Source of the DNA: an uncultured Bacteroidales bacterium
Lineage (GTDB): Bacteria; Bacteroidota; Bacteroidia; Bacteroidales; Bacteroidaceae
Direction: 5' to 3'
NCBI GenBank assembly: GCA_902798615.1
Contig: CADBXL010000008.1
Coordinates: forward strand, 1 to 64,000
Length of the DNA stretch: 64,000 bases
Positions 7,089 through 15,091 of this stretch are shown here, in pieces. A program made the position numbers and the translations under genes. The number at the start of each line of letters is the position of its first letter. The stretch's first letter is position 1. The notes under the pieces are model-generated. The model was given only the letters and a program-made list of their open reading frames with translations, searched no databases and was not told the origin of the DNA.

Positions 7089-7759
7089 TAACATGCTTTA
7101 TTGTTGACGATGAGCCTATTGCTCGTCGAGGACTCAGGGAATATATCGCTCGCGAAGGCGACATCAAGATTCTTGCAGAATGTGAGAATATTGTTGAGCT
7201 TCGTATGCGTCTGCAGGAGATGTCGCCAGATATAATATTCCTAGACATCGAGATGCCATACGCATCAGGCATGGATTGGCTTAGCACCGCCAATACCTCA
7301 TCTATCGTCATCCTTACAACTGCATACGAGCAGTACGCCCTCAGAAGCTATGACTTCAACGTAGCCGACTATCTTCTCAAGCCGATTCCTTACGCACGTT
7401 TCTCAAAGGCCATTGCCAAGGCAAGGAATTTGCTACAGAAAGATATAGAAACTGAAGGTGTAGATTATATGGTGGTCAATGTGACTCAGACAAAGAGACA
7501 TAAGATACTGTTCCGTGACATCACCTATATTGAGGCTCAGCAGAACTATTGCAACATACATCAATGCGATAACACCCCGCTAATGATTCGCACTACACTC
7601 AATAGAATTCTTGAACAACTGCCTTCAGACATGTTTTGCCAGGTTCATCGCTCATTCATAGTCAACAAAACGAGAATAACGAGTATGGATTCAAGCCATA
7701 TCTATATCGGTGATGTCTCCATCCCAGTCTCACGAACCTACAAAGAGAAGCTATTGTAA
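7085..7759 (+). CDS. LytR/AlgR-type response regulator, C-terminus at a foldback element
   Basis: 224 residues. Receiver domain 1-115 with acidic pair D8/D9 and phospho-acceptor Asp54 in IIFLDIEMP; LytTR DNA-binding domain about 125-224 (ITYIEAQQNYCNIHQ, QVHRSFIVNKTRI, IPVSRTYKEKLL). Pairs with the sensor kinase it overlaps. Its stop codon TAA (7757-7759) is also the left terminus of an 806-bp foldback element, so the original gene may have been a few codons longer. Confidence 0.93.
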   Translation: MITCFIVDDEPIARRGLREYIAREGDIKILAECENIVELRMRLQEMSPDIIFLDIEMPYASGMDWLSTANTSSIVILTTAYEQYALRSYDFNVADYLLKPIPYARFSKAIAKARNLLQKDIETEGVDYMVVNVTQTKRHKILFRDITYIEAQQNYCNIHQCDNTPLMIRTTLNRILEQLPSDMFCQVHRSFIVNKTRITSMDSSHIYIGDVSIPVSRTYKEKLL

Positions 7760-8562
7760 CGTGAGTTCGATGGAAAAAAGGAAGCGGATTTATCTGGTTT
7801 ATCTGAAATTAATCGCGAAAATATTACTGCGCCAGCTATCAGAAAAATCAGATAAATCTGTTTCCCTTATTATTTTTAACATTCTAACACCGCTCAGTTC
7901 GCAAAGATGTTTTTTTTACTCACAGCCTTTGCAAAAGCATCGCAAGCGCTGAGCGGTAAATGCAAGATTTTTTTTGCAAAAACAAGACCTCACTTCCAGC
8001 ATCAGTTATAGGTCCGTTCCAAGTCCGTTCCAGATCCGTTGTAAATCCGTTGTAAATCCCATTCACCTCCCATCTCTGAAAGGGCGATAGAGTGGAGCTG
8101 TAGTGGAGGCATGGCAAAGGCTGATTTTGCTATGCCCAGATTACAAGTGCATTTTTTTCGCGAGAGTTTTTGTAGGGGGGGTACACTTTTGCCAATTTAT
8201 AGGTATAACGCTCTGACAGTCAAGAGATAACAAAGCGTGCACCTCCCCCCGAAGTGCACCTATGAAAAGAACGTTTTCAGGAGGGGGGGTGCACGCAACG
8301 TAAATCACTGGTAATCAGCAGGGAAAAGGGGTAAAACAGGCAAAAGTGCACCCCCCTATTTAAATTCTCTCACGAAAAAATCGAAGGTGAGTGTTATGCC
8401 TGTCAAAAAACAGCAAAAGGAGCTCTCTCAATATGAGAACGCCCCTAAATAATAAGGGAAACAGATTTGTCTGATTCATCTGATAGCTGGCGCAGTAAGA
8501 TTTTCACGATTTATTTCAGATAAATCAGATAAATCCGTTTCTTTTTCGTCGAACTCACGTTA
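7757..8562. mobile_element. 806-bp foldback element with about 118-bp terminal inverted repeats
   Basis: The left arm (7757-7875) and right arm (8444-8562) are inverted copies that both start TAACGTGAGTTCGA and share the blocks CTGCGCCAGCTATCAGA and CTGTTTCCCTTATTATTT. Between them are nested inverted pairs: CCGCTCAG (7890) with CTGAGCGG (7949), GTAGGGGGGGTACACTTTTG (8172) with CAAAAGTGCACCCCCC (8341), and GCGTGCACCTCCCCCC (8235) with GGGGGGGTGCACGC (8283). An 11-bp array lies at 8010-8064. No protein is encoded. TA at both outer ends fits insertion at a TA dinucleotide. Probably non-autonomous, MITE-like. Confidence 0.75.
8010..8064. repeat. 11-bp tandem array (unit AAATCCGTTGT)
   Basis: Five consecutive 11-mers, each built around TCCGTT (last one TCCCATT), followed by CACCTCCCATC. 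Same period and similar unit as the array at 53881. Confidence 0.8.
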
Positions 8563-8717
8563 AATATGTACACTGGCCATGCGTTACATTTCATTACAAA
8601 TGTGTTTATTTTATCCCAAAACTGATTATCTATACAATATTATTTTACACCTGAAAATTGTACTTTATACCACAATATCGTCATTCATACCTTAATATCG
8701 TCGTTTATCCCATTTAT

Positions 8718-8748
8718 TTTGACATTTTGCGAAAAATATCTAACTTTG
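8718..8748 (+). promoter_or_regulatory. Promoter of the membrane LytTR gene
   Basis: TTTG (8718-8721), 19-bp spacer, TAACTTTG (8741-8748). The leader is about 135 nt and contains a degenerate copy of the gene's own 5' end. Confidence 0.75.
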
Positions 8749-8815
8749 CACCACGAAAAATCACTTTCGAAGTCTGTTATTTCCCAACACGACAAGAAAA
8801 CATAGATACTCTAAT

Positions 8816-8868
8816 ATACAATTAATAAAAGGTAAATTAAGAAGCGCAATTATCGCCAGTGACAAGAC
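8816..8868. repeat. Degenerate duplication of the LytTR gene start
   Basis: About 48 bases (TAATAAAAGGTAAATTAAGA at 8823, continuing GCGCAATTATCGCCAGTGAC) nearly repeat the coding start at 8896. The offset of 73 bp is not a multiple of three, and the position matching ATG reads ATA, so the upstream copy is not a usable start. Confidence 0.75.
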
Positions 8869-8888
8869 GATAAATACAAAAAACAAGT

Positions 8889-9776
8889 ATGCAAGTAATA
8901 AAAGATAAATTAAGAAGTGCAATCATTGCCAGCGTACTGACAACGCTGATATTTTTGAAGTTCATCCCACTACAAGGATTCTGGTGTTACACCATTTTGG
9001 CAATATCTGATACGATAGAAACTGGAGTATGTATCCTTGACGAATTGATTGTCACCCATATCTTCCGCCTTCCAAACGATGCCACACGAGGCTATCAATA
9101 CTTAAATAAAAGAAATGTCTTTTATGCCGGCTTCAATATCATGGTGCAATCTGTAGTTCAGGCTGTAATATTCAATATTACAATTCCTGATGAAAACTAC
9201 TTTGAAATAGATAAGTTTGTTTATATCCTACTTTGTTTTCTCTGCGCCAGCCTATTTCTCAGTCTTTACTGGCGTAACGTGAGTAAGACAAGGTTTCTGG
9301 ATAAAGAACTTGAGAATGCACTTCTTCTGAACGGAATACTGCAAGAGCGTGAATGCCACCGTAAGTCTGCCGTAGCTATTGAGGCTAAAGGAAACGAAAG
9401 CAGCGAAACAAAGTCTGCAGAGCCAAAAACCTCCGTACTACTTACAGGCACCACAAGCGAGAGTCTTGACATCTGCATCGACGAACTGCTTTACATAGAG
9501 TCGCAAGCCAACTATGTGGCTGTGCATTACCTCAAAGATGGCGAGCATTGCAGGAATGAAATAAGAAACAAACTCACGGCTATGTCCGAGCAACTGTTGC
9601 CTTACCCACAAGTGATGCGTTGCCACCGTGCCTACATCGTCAATCTGCAGCACGTCAGAAGCGTAGAGCGACGTACCAATGGTTTGATGCTCAAACTGCA
9701 CTACAACGGAATACAGGTACCAGTATCCAAGAGTTATCAAGTTGAGGTAAAACAGCGTATTCAAGACATTGGATAA
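8889..9776 (+). CDS. Membrane-anchored LytTR transcription regulator
   Basis: 295 residues. Three or four hydrophobic segments lie within residues 8-138 (for example FVYILLCFLCASLFLSLYW), then a short linker rich in Glu/Ser/Lys, and a LytTR DNA-binding domain at about 190-295 (LDICIDELLYIESQANYVAV, VMRCHRAYIVNLQHV, IQVPVSKSYQVEVKQRI). No receiver domain, so it probably senses directly in the membrane, like other one-component LytTR regulators. It lies 46 bases upstream of a LiaF-like gene and may control it. Confidence 0.88.
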   Translation: MQVIKDKLRSAIIASVLTTLIFLKFIPLQGFWCYTILAISDTIETGVCILDELIVTHIFRLPNDATRGYQYLNKRNVFYAGFNIMVQSVVQAVIFNITIPDENYFEIDKFVYILLCFLCASLFLSLYWRNVSKTRFLDKELENALLLNGILQERECHRKSAVAIEAKGNESSETKSAEPKTSVLLTGTTSESLDICIDELLYIESQANYVAVHYLKDGEHCRNEIRNKLTAMSEQLLPYPQVMRCHRAYIVNLQHVRSVERRTNGLMLKLHYNGIQVPVSKSYQVEVKQRIQDIG

Positions 9777-9822
9777 TCGCCAACCTCACAACACTTTTGT
9801 AATCAATAAATTTCAGTTATAA

Positions 9823-10368
9823 ATGAAACAAATTTTTGCTTTAGTCTTCATAACAATAGGAGCCCTGTTATTACTTAACAAGATGGGCTATGTGAGTCTG
9901 GAATGGTTCACAAGAATCGATTGGAGTAAGTATGCTCTTCCGTTGATATTTATCTTCATCGGTCTTATCCTATTGCTTTCACGCCAGAAACGTGATGAGA
10001 CATTCATCAATCCGGATATCGACATGGTGATGGACGATAATGCACATCTGTACATCAATGAGATGTTTTCTGGGAACAACTACATCATGAGTGGCGAGCG
10101 TTTCCTGGGTGCTGAAATCAACACTATACTCGGTGGGGTAAGACTCGATTTGCGCGGTGCCGTCATTGAGCGTGACTGCGACTTGAAGATAAAGACTATA
10201 CTTGGAGGTGTGAAACTATATGTGCCAGACAATATTCGCATCGAGACATCCTCTTCATGTTTCATCGGCGGCGTGAAAAATCGCGTAAACAAGTGCGTTG
10301 CGCCCAATGCTCACGTTCTTCGCATTCAGGCAGAATGTATTTTAGGAGGAATCACTATCAAACATTAA
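9823..10368 (+). CDS. LiaF-like membrane protein (LiaI/LiaF TM plus DUF2154-like domain)
   Basis: 181 residues. Two membrane helices (about 4-22 and 38-56), then a beta-rich domain with repeated glycine turns NTILGGVRLDLRGA, KTILGGVKLYVPD, SCFIGGVKN and CILGGITIKH, the pattern of the LiaF/DUF2154 'cell wall-active antibiotics response' family. In Firmicutes LiaF modulates an envelope-stress kinase. Here it follows a membrane LytTR gene and lies downstream of a LytS/LytR pair, so an envelope-stress module is plausible, though partners are inferred. Confidence 0.85.
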   Translation: MKQIFALVFITIGALLLLNKMGYVSLEWFTRIDWSKYALPLIFIFIGLILLLSRQKRDETFINPDIDMVMDDNAHLYINEMFSGNNYIMSGERFLGAEINTILGGVRLDLRGAVIERDCDLKIKTILGGVKLYVPDNIRIETSSSCFIGGVKNRVNKCVAPNAHVLRIQAECILGGITIKH

Positions 10369-10994
10369 TATTTTATTATCGGAGGACGAAACTGACAAGT
10401 TATAATTACTAATGGCATAAGGTTGACGTGATTCCAAAAAAAACGTTGACCTGCAATAAGTTAGACTATCAACTTGCATGATTTATTATAAGGCTGAAGG
10501 GAACGCAGGAAGTTCCCCAAAGACTTATAATACAGGGGATGTCTGTCCCTAATCTGAAAGCCATTTATAGCCAGCATTCTCTCCTCCTTAACTGTAACAC
10601 TAATGAAAAGACTACTTATTATCATCAATGGTTTGTGTTCCAGTATGTAATAGCAAGATGCTGTGCACAATTCCGCTTAGAGTTTTATAACAAATCGCTT
10701 GTTCGTAATTGCCTGGAAGGCAACACCATGCGTAACCGAGGTGCATACTCGACGAAGGAGAGAATGCCCTCGGATATAGAACCTCCATCAACTAATCAGC
10801 CTGGAAGGCTGTACCTAATTGGTGATGTACTGCCCTCCAGGCAGTAGTGGTGATTGGAGCTATTTCCCCCGCACATCCTCGTTTCACTCGTATGTACGGG
10901 GTTACGAGTAGTACTGTCTTCCAGACAGTTTCTAACATGCGACTGTCTTGCTGATGAGCATAGCGAATAAACTAGAATAATAAAAAACGTAACT
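10369..10994. other. Repeat-filled intergenic region
   Basis: Contains small hairpins (GGGAAC/GTTCCC near 10499-10517) and the full palindromic repeat at 10710-10929. No promoter of the TAnnTTTG type is clear before the gene at 10995. Short reading frames here are repeat translations and show no protein signature. Confidence 0.5.
10710..10929. repeat. Palindromic repeat, CTGGAAGGC family, copy 1
   Basis: Starts GCCTGGAAGGCAACACCA and ends GTACTGTCTTCCAGACAGT. The middle carries GTAACCGAGGTGCATACTCG on the left and a mirrored CGTATGTACGGGGTTACG on the right, plus an internal CAGCCTGGAAGGCTG and TGCCCTCCAGGCA. Copy 2 lies at 14798-15040 with its outer ends swapped. Confidence 0.8.
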
Positions 10995-11921
10995 ATGAAA
11001 AAAATCTTAATATTATTGCTCTGTAGTGGCGCATTAGTCATGCAGGCACAGACGGTTAGTGTCAAAGATGGGCCGTCGGAGAAACCTCAGAAACACACAG
11101 ACCAGTATTTCTGCGGTTATTATGGTAAAGATTATGGTTTAGAAAACAAATCGCGCCATGTTTGGATTGACGCCAAGTACGAAGCAGGTAGTAATGTGTT
11201 TAAAGTTTACGCCCAACCTCTTCGTGGTGGCAAGGAAAAGACAGTTTACACAGTCAGCAAGGAAGGTGAGAAATGGCTCACTACCGACGCAACACCTGTG
11301 ATGTCGGTATGTCTCGACCAATGCGAAAACGGCAGAAACCTCAGTCATTTAGGTAATAATTCGGGTACAATGGATTTTTCAGGCATTTCAGAAATGTTTA
11401 TAGATCCAACCGAAATTAGAGCCTATATTGCCACAGGTCACACCGCAGGCGGTCGATTAGAACTTGCCGAGCGCACCAAATTGCCAAAGGGGCAAAGTTT
11501 CGTTATGGAAGGCAATAGTCCTGGTTGGTATCAGATACCTGTCACAGACGAATATATCAGTAATAAGGATTGCAAAGATATTAATAAGTTCAAGTTTGTC
11601 AAATCTGGCTCAGTTGCTCAAACAGCAACCAAGACTCTCTACTCACTCACCAGGAAAGGAATGTTCATGAGAGTCGCAAAATCAGTACCAGCCTTCACTC
11701 CTTATTATGAAATGCGAGGTGGAGCACAGTCAGCACCTGCAAAGCTTATGCTCGATTTCGATTCAGCAACCACAGGCATTGACGATGTTGTGATTGCTGA
11801 TGACAACGACAGCAAGCTCGACATGAACAGCCCAATGTATCTGCTCAGTGGTCAGCGAGTAAAGAAACCTCGTCGAGGCACAATAGTAGTGCAGAATGGC
11901 GAAAAGTATTTGGTTAAGTAA
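10995..11921 (+). CDS. Secreted protein of unknown function, Prevotella-type C-terminus
   Basis: 308 residues with a signal peptide (about 1-18, ending VMQAQ). The body is not recognised; it has Cys in YFCGYYG and VCLDQCENG and alternates polar strand-like segments. The last 45 residues (MYLLSGQRVKKPRRG, IVVQNGEKYLVK) resemble the short C-terminal module common on Prevotella secreted proteins, where it often directs export or surface sorting. First gene of a block bracketed by two copies of one palindromic repeat; the next start is 9 bases after its stop. Confidence 0.7.
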   Translation: MKKILILLLCSGALVMQAQTVSVKDGPSEKPQKHTDQYFCGYYGKDYGLENKSRHVWIDAKYEAGSNVFKVYAQPLRGGKEKTVYTVSKEGEKWLTTDATPVMSVCLDQCENGRNLSHLGNNSGTMDFSGISEMFIDPTEIRAYIATGHTAGGRLELAERTKLPKGQSFVMEGNSPGWYQIPVTDEYISNKDCKDINKFKFVKSGSVAQTATKTLYSLTRKGMFMRVAKSVPAFTPYYEMRGGAQSAPAKLMLDFDSATTGIDDVVIADDNDSKLDMNSPMYLLSGQRVKKPRRGTIVVQNGEKYLVK

Positions 11922-11929
11922 TAAAAGAA

Positions 11930-12142
11930 ATGAAGAAGAAAAAGAGATACCAGCAGCCTATCGCTGAGATAGTGGATACTCAGGATGAAGAAAGCATACT
12001 GACCTCTTGGTCGTGGGGTTACGATTACGATGACCCACTTGACAATCACACTGGAGATATAAATGATGATCCATTCGGTGGTACGTCTGGCGCAAAGGGG
12101 AACCCAGTTTTTGGTGAAATCTGGGAAGATGAATTACAATAG
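11930..12142 (+). CDS. Small acidic protein, MKKK...P-type leader-like N-terminus
   Basis: 70 residues. Basic start (MKKKKRYQQPIAEIVDTQD) followed by a Trp/Tyr/Gly/Asp-rich tail (SWSWGYDYDDP, DDPFGGTSGAKG). Short Bacteroidales proteins with the KK.Y..P.IE start are common and uncharacterised; the start resembles a leader and the tail a variable core, as in modified peptides, but no modifying enzyme is nearby. Translationally close to the preceding secreted protein (8 bases between). Likely real, function unknown. Confidence 0.6.
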   Translation: MKKKKRYQQPIAEIVDTQDEESILTSWSWGYDYDDPLDNHTGDINDDPFGGTSGAKGNPVFGEIWEDELQ

Positions 12143-12159
12143 TAATATTACTCAAGTTT

Positions 12160-12331
12160 CGCAAGCTCCACTTGAAAGTGAAGAGTGAAAAGTGAAGAGT
12201 GAATAATTTAAGTTTGTATTGCAGTTTAAAGTTCGCTATCGTTCCATTCGCGATAAAATGTAATTTAGATTCTTCACTCTTAACTCTTCTCTTTTCACTC
12301 AAACTTTCGCAAGTTGCGAACTTGCGAAAGT
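12160..12331. repeat. Foldback with heptamer arms and an 11-bp hairpin
   Basis: The left arm has the heptamer array AGTGAAG/AGTGAAA (12177-12204); the right arm has its complement (CTTCACTC, TCTTTTCACTC, about 12270-12300). It closes with ACTTTCGCAAG (12303) and CTTGCGAAAGT (12321), a perfect 11-bp stem. CAAGTTTCGCAAG near 12163 repeats the same text. Confidence 0.75.
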
Positions 12332-12350
12332 TGAATAAATTAGTAATGAT

Positions 12351-12443
12351 ATGTTAGTAGTAAGGTTAATTTTAGGCGTGATGGCATTCGCCGGTTTCGT
12401 CAGCATTTTAGCTATTTGTTTAACAAAAAATAAAAGTAAGTAA
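12351..12443 (+). CDS. Putative 30-residue single-helix membrane peptide
   Basis: ATG 12351 to TAA 12441-12443 encodes a start MLVVRLILGVMAFAGFVSI and an end ICLTKNKSK: one hydrophobic helix with a basic tail. It lies 16 bases before the next coding start and between two supported genes on the same strand. Too short for statistical support; composition and position are the only evidence. Confidence 0.4.
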   Translation: MLVVRLILGVMAFAGFVSILAICLTKNKSK

Positions 12444-12459
12444 ATAACGAAATAAAACT

Positions 12460-13377
12460 ATGAACATTTCAAAGAAAGCATTGATGTCATTCATCATGGC
12501 ATTGACATCATTGATATCAATGGCACAGCCATACTATCACGTCATGAAGCGAGAAGGTATCATTCTGACCGAAGAGGCTACGTATAATGCTAAGAACTAT
12601 AAGATTAAAGTCGATATGGTTAAACCAAGGCCTAAAGATGCTATTGGTGGTAGAATAACACTCGAGCACTATGACTGTAACAAATCATCATTAAAGCGCA
12701 GTTTCTACTTCACGAAGCATGGTAATGTTTATTACAATAATTCAGAAGGTAAATTCTATTTTGAAGAGAGTCAGCTTGACTATCCAAAAAGATATAGTAA
12801 GGATCACTGCGGTCATTTCTGTTGGGATAGCAATATTGAAGGATGTATCGATGTAAAATCTTATGTGCTTAACACTAATGCTACAGAAACATATTTCTAT
12901 TTTGCGGATCCTGCAAATTTACCGAAATTGAAAGAGGACTTAGGCAACGAGGAATGGGCAGTGCTGGCTGCGTGTGAGTGGTCGTATGTCTGTGAAAACT
13001 TAGGCGAATATGGGTGGACAGTAGATGAAAAAAAATGCTTTCTCATAGATACCACACCAGACAAGAGCCTGTTAACAGAACTTCGAAATAAAAATAATGG
13101 TAATCCTCGGGATCTGTCAATAGACGAATTTAAGTCCTTGGAGGCTCAAGGCTTAGTCTGCCTCCCTGCTTGCGGTCTCCTCTATAACAGCTCGAGTTTC
13201 TATAGTCAGGGTACAATTGGCAACTATTGGTCGTGCACGCCCAGCAACGACGAGTTAAATGGACAAGGCAATGCCGGAGTCTATTCTATGGACTTCAAGT
13301 CGAGCGAAGCACGTACAATGCATGGCCCTCAACGCACCTTCGGTTACGCTGTGCGTTTGGTCATACTTGCAGATTAA
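12460..13377 (+). CDS. Secreted protein with FISUMP-like C-terminal domain, paralogue 1
   Basis: 305 residues with a signal peptide (about 1-22, ending SMAQ). The C-terminal half (from about 165) has EWSYVCENLG, FLIDTTPDKSLL, LVCLPACGLLYN, NYWSCTPS and YAVRLVILAD, a pattern resembling the Fibrobacter succinogenes major paralogous (FISUMP) domain, a C-type-lectin or formylglycine-enzyme-like fold; this is recalled, not searched. The N-terminal half is unrecognised. A paralogue lies 419 bp downstream, with identity extending beyond the stop codon, so the pair arose by tandem duplication. Confidence 0.75.
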   Translation: MNISKKALMSFIMALTSLISMAQPYYHVMKREGIILTEEATYNAKNYKIKVDMVKPRPKDAIGGRITLEHYDCNKSSLKRSFYFTKHGNVYYNNSEGKFYFEESQLDYPKRYSKDHCGHFCWDSNIEGCIDVKSYVLNTNATETYFYFADPANLPKLKEDLGNEEWAVLAACEWSYVCENLGEYGWTVDEKKCFLIDTTPDKSLLTELRNKNNGNPRDLSIDEFKSLEAQGLVCLPACGLLYNSSSFYSQGTIGNYWSCTPSNDELNGQGNAGVYSMDFKSSEARTMHGPQRTFGYAVRLVILAD

Positions 13378-13437
13378 AGAAATAGTATGTTTCGCAAGGC
13401 AAGAGTTAGTGGGGCTGCGACAAATCTCGATGAATTA

Positions 13438-13634
13438 GCTCTGAAGGAGCGACACCTAAAAGGGCAGTCCGATAGGGCTGTTATTTGGTAGATGCGTGAT
13501 TAAAGGAGCGCTGTAAGTGCGACACCTAATAAATATAATAGGTGTCGGTCATACAGACCTCACACCCTCAAAAACTGTCTGTATAACAGCCCTCACGGAC
13601 TGCCCTGTTAGATGTCGCACCTTCGGCGCTCTTC
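13438..13634. repeat. Palindromic repeat, GCGACACCTAA family, copy 1
   Basis: The left arm (GAAGGAGCGACACCTAAAAG, then GGCAGTCCGATAGGGCTGTTAT) is mirrored by the right arm ending at 13634 (ATAACAGCCCTCACGGACTG, then CCCTGTTAGATGTCGCACC). An inner pair around 13520-13550 repeats the CACCTAATA/TATTAGGTG stem. Copy 2 at 15891-16090 is inverted relative to this one. Confidence 0.8.
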
Positions 13635-13648
13635 GTCGGATTCACGTT

Positions 13649-13747
13649 TATTAGGGCTTTTGCCCTTACAGGGCGAATGTACTAACTACCTTGTACATAG
13701 GGCGTTGCCCTATGCTATGTGCAGGCCTTGCCCTTGCAGGGCGCACG
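13649..13747. repeat. AGGGCnTTGCCCT palindromic cluster
   Basis: Three short GC stems in a row: GGGCTTTTGCCC with CTTACAGGGCG, TAGGGCGTTGCCCTATGC, and GCCTTGCCCTTGCAGGGC. Such GGGCGTTGCCC units recur in Bacteroidetes genomes; no function is known to me. Confidence 0.65.
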
Positions 13748-13795
13748 TCAGCATGATGCGGATAATAATAAAATAACGAAATAAACAATAAAACT

Positions 13796-14671
13796 ATGAA
13801 CATTTCAAAGAAAGCGATAATGTCATTCATCGTGGCATTGACATCTGTGGTAGCAATGGCACAGCCATACTATCATATTATGAAGGAAGTAGATGGCAAG
13901 CTCATAGAGGATACTGTGTATAACGGCATGGACTATAATATTAAAATCGACATGGTGAATGAGGATAAGCCTGATGATGCTATTGGTAATAAGATAACAG
14001 TCGAAGGCTATGATTGTTACGATTCAAAATTTAAGCGCAGTTTCTATTTCACGAATAAAGGCAATATTTATTATTCCAGAGGTAGCTTTTATTTTGAAAA
14101 GAGTCAGTTAGACTGTTCAAATAATACCTCGAACCACATTGGTCTTTTCCGTTGGGGGAGAACTCTTGACGAATGTCTCAGTAAGTCCACTAAATTGTAC
14201 TGGGCACATAATTACTCAGAACAGGAGTTCTATTTTGCAAACCCTAAAAAATTTAGCATGCTTCGCGGCAATAAGAAATGGGCAGTGCTGTCGGTGTGTG
14301 AGTGGAGATATGTCTGTGAAAAATTAGGCGAATGTGGTTGGAAAGTAGATGGTAAAACTTGCTTTCTCATAGATACCACACCAGATAAGAGCCTGTTAAG
14401 AACTATTGAATCAAAAAATAAAGGTAAGTTTATGTCAAAAGATGATTTTGAGTATTACGAGGCTAAGGGCTTAGTCTGCCTCCCTGCTACAGGCTCGTAC
14501 TGGGGGACTAATTACAGCGAAGCTGGTAATTGGGGCTATTATTGGTCGTGCACGCCTAGCAGAAGCATCGAGCACTCGTGGCTTATGTACTTCGGTCCGG
14601 GGTATGCCGAAACGTTGGGCTACTATCGCTCCGAGGGTCATGCTGTGCGTTTGGTCGTGCTCGCAAATTAA
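13796..14671 (+). CDS. Secreted protein with FISUMP-like C-terminal domain, paralogue 2
   Basis: 291 residues, signal peptide about 1-22 (ending AMAQ). Same order of motifs as the gene at 12460 (EWRYVCEKLGE, FLIDTTPDKSLL, LVCLPATGSY, YWSCTPSR, HAVRLVVLAN) and a near-identical first 50 residues, with more divergence in the middle. The 30 bases after the stop (AAAGAAATCGTATGTTTCGC) almost match those after paralogue 1. Function unknown; the divergent middle and C-terminal loops would suit a variable binding surface. Confidence 0.75.
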   Translation: MNISKKAIMSFIVALTSVVAMAQPYYHIMKEVDGKLIEDTVYNGMDYNIKIDMVNEDKPDDAIGNKITVEGYDCYDSKFKRSFYFTNKGNIYYSRGSFYFEKSQLDCSNNTSNHIGLFRWGRTLDECLSKSTKLYWAHNYSEQEFYFANPKKFSMLRGNKKWAVLSVCEWRYVCEKLGECGWKVDGKTCFLIDTTPDKSLLRTIESKNKGKFMSKDDFEYYEAKGLVCLPATGSYWGTNYSEAGNWGYYWSCTPSRSIEHSWLMYFGPGYAETLGYYRSEGHAVRLVVLAN

Positions 14672-14797
14672 AGAAATCGTATGTTTCGCAAGGCAAGAAA
14701 AAGTATAGCGAAGCAACTGGAGAAAAGAATGCAAAAAAACAAATAAAGCAAAGAAGCAAAATCTAAATATTATAAACCTAAGTTTCGGGAGTTTTGA

Positions 14798-15040
14798 ACT
14801 GTCTGGAAGACAGTACCATTAGTAACCGAGGTGCATACTCGACGTAGGAGAGGATGCCCTCGGATAGTGAATCTCCCACCGACTATCTCAGCCTGGAAGG
14901 CTGTACCTGATTGGCTTTCACACAAGCCTTTTCGCGATGTACTGCCCTCCAGGCAGTAGAACGATTTTGGTCTTTCATCCCCGCACATCCTCGTTTCACT
15001 CGTATGTACGAGGTTACTAATGGTGTTGCCTTCCAGGCAA
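14798..15040. repeat. Palindromic repeat, CTGGAAGGC family, copy 2
   Basis: Starts ACTGTCTGGAAGACAGTACC and ends GGTGTTGCCTTCCAGGCA, the reverse of copy 1's ends, while the interior (GTAACCGAGGTGCATACTCG, CCCCGCACATCCTCGTTTC) runs in the same direction. With copy 1 it brackets the block 10995-14671. It fills the space before the VOC gene. Confidence 0.8.
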
Positions 15041-15091
15041 TTCTGGACTTACGAAACTTGTATTATAAACTAAAACCAAAAACTAGTAAAA

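Noticed and set aside
10796-11065. 89-codon frame with NCLEDSTTRNP-type peptides
   Set aside because: Translation of the CTGGAAGGC palindromic repeat; similar peptides arise at 14770-14988 from copy 2.
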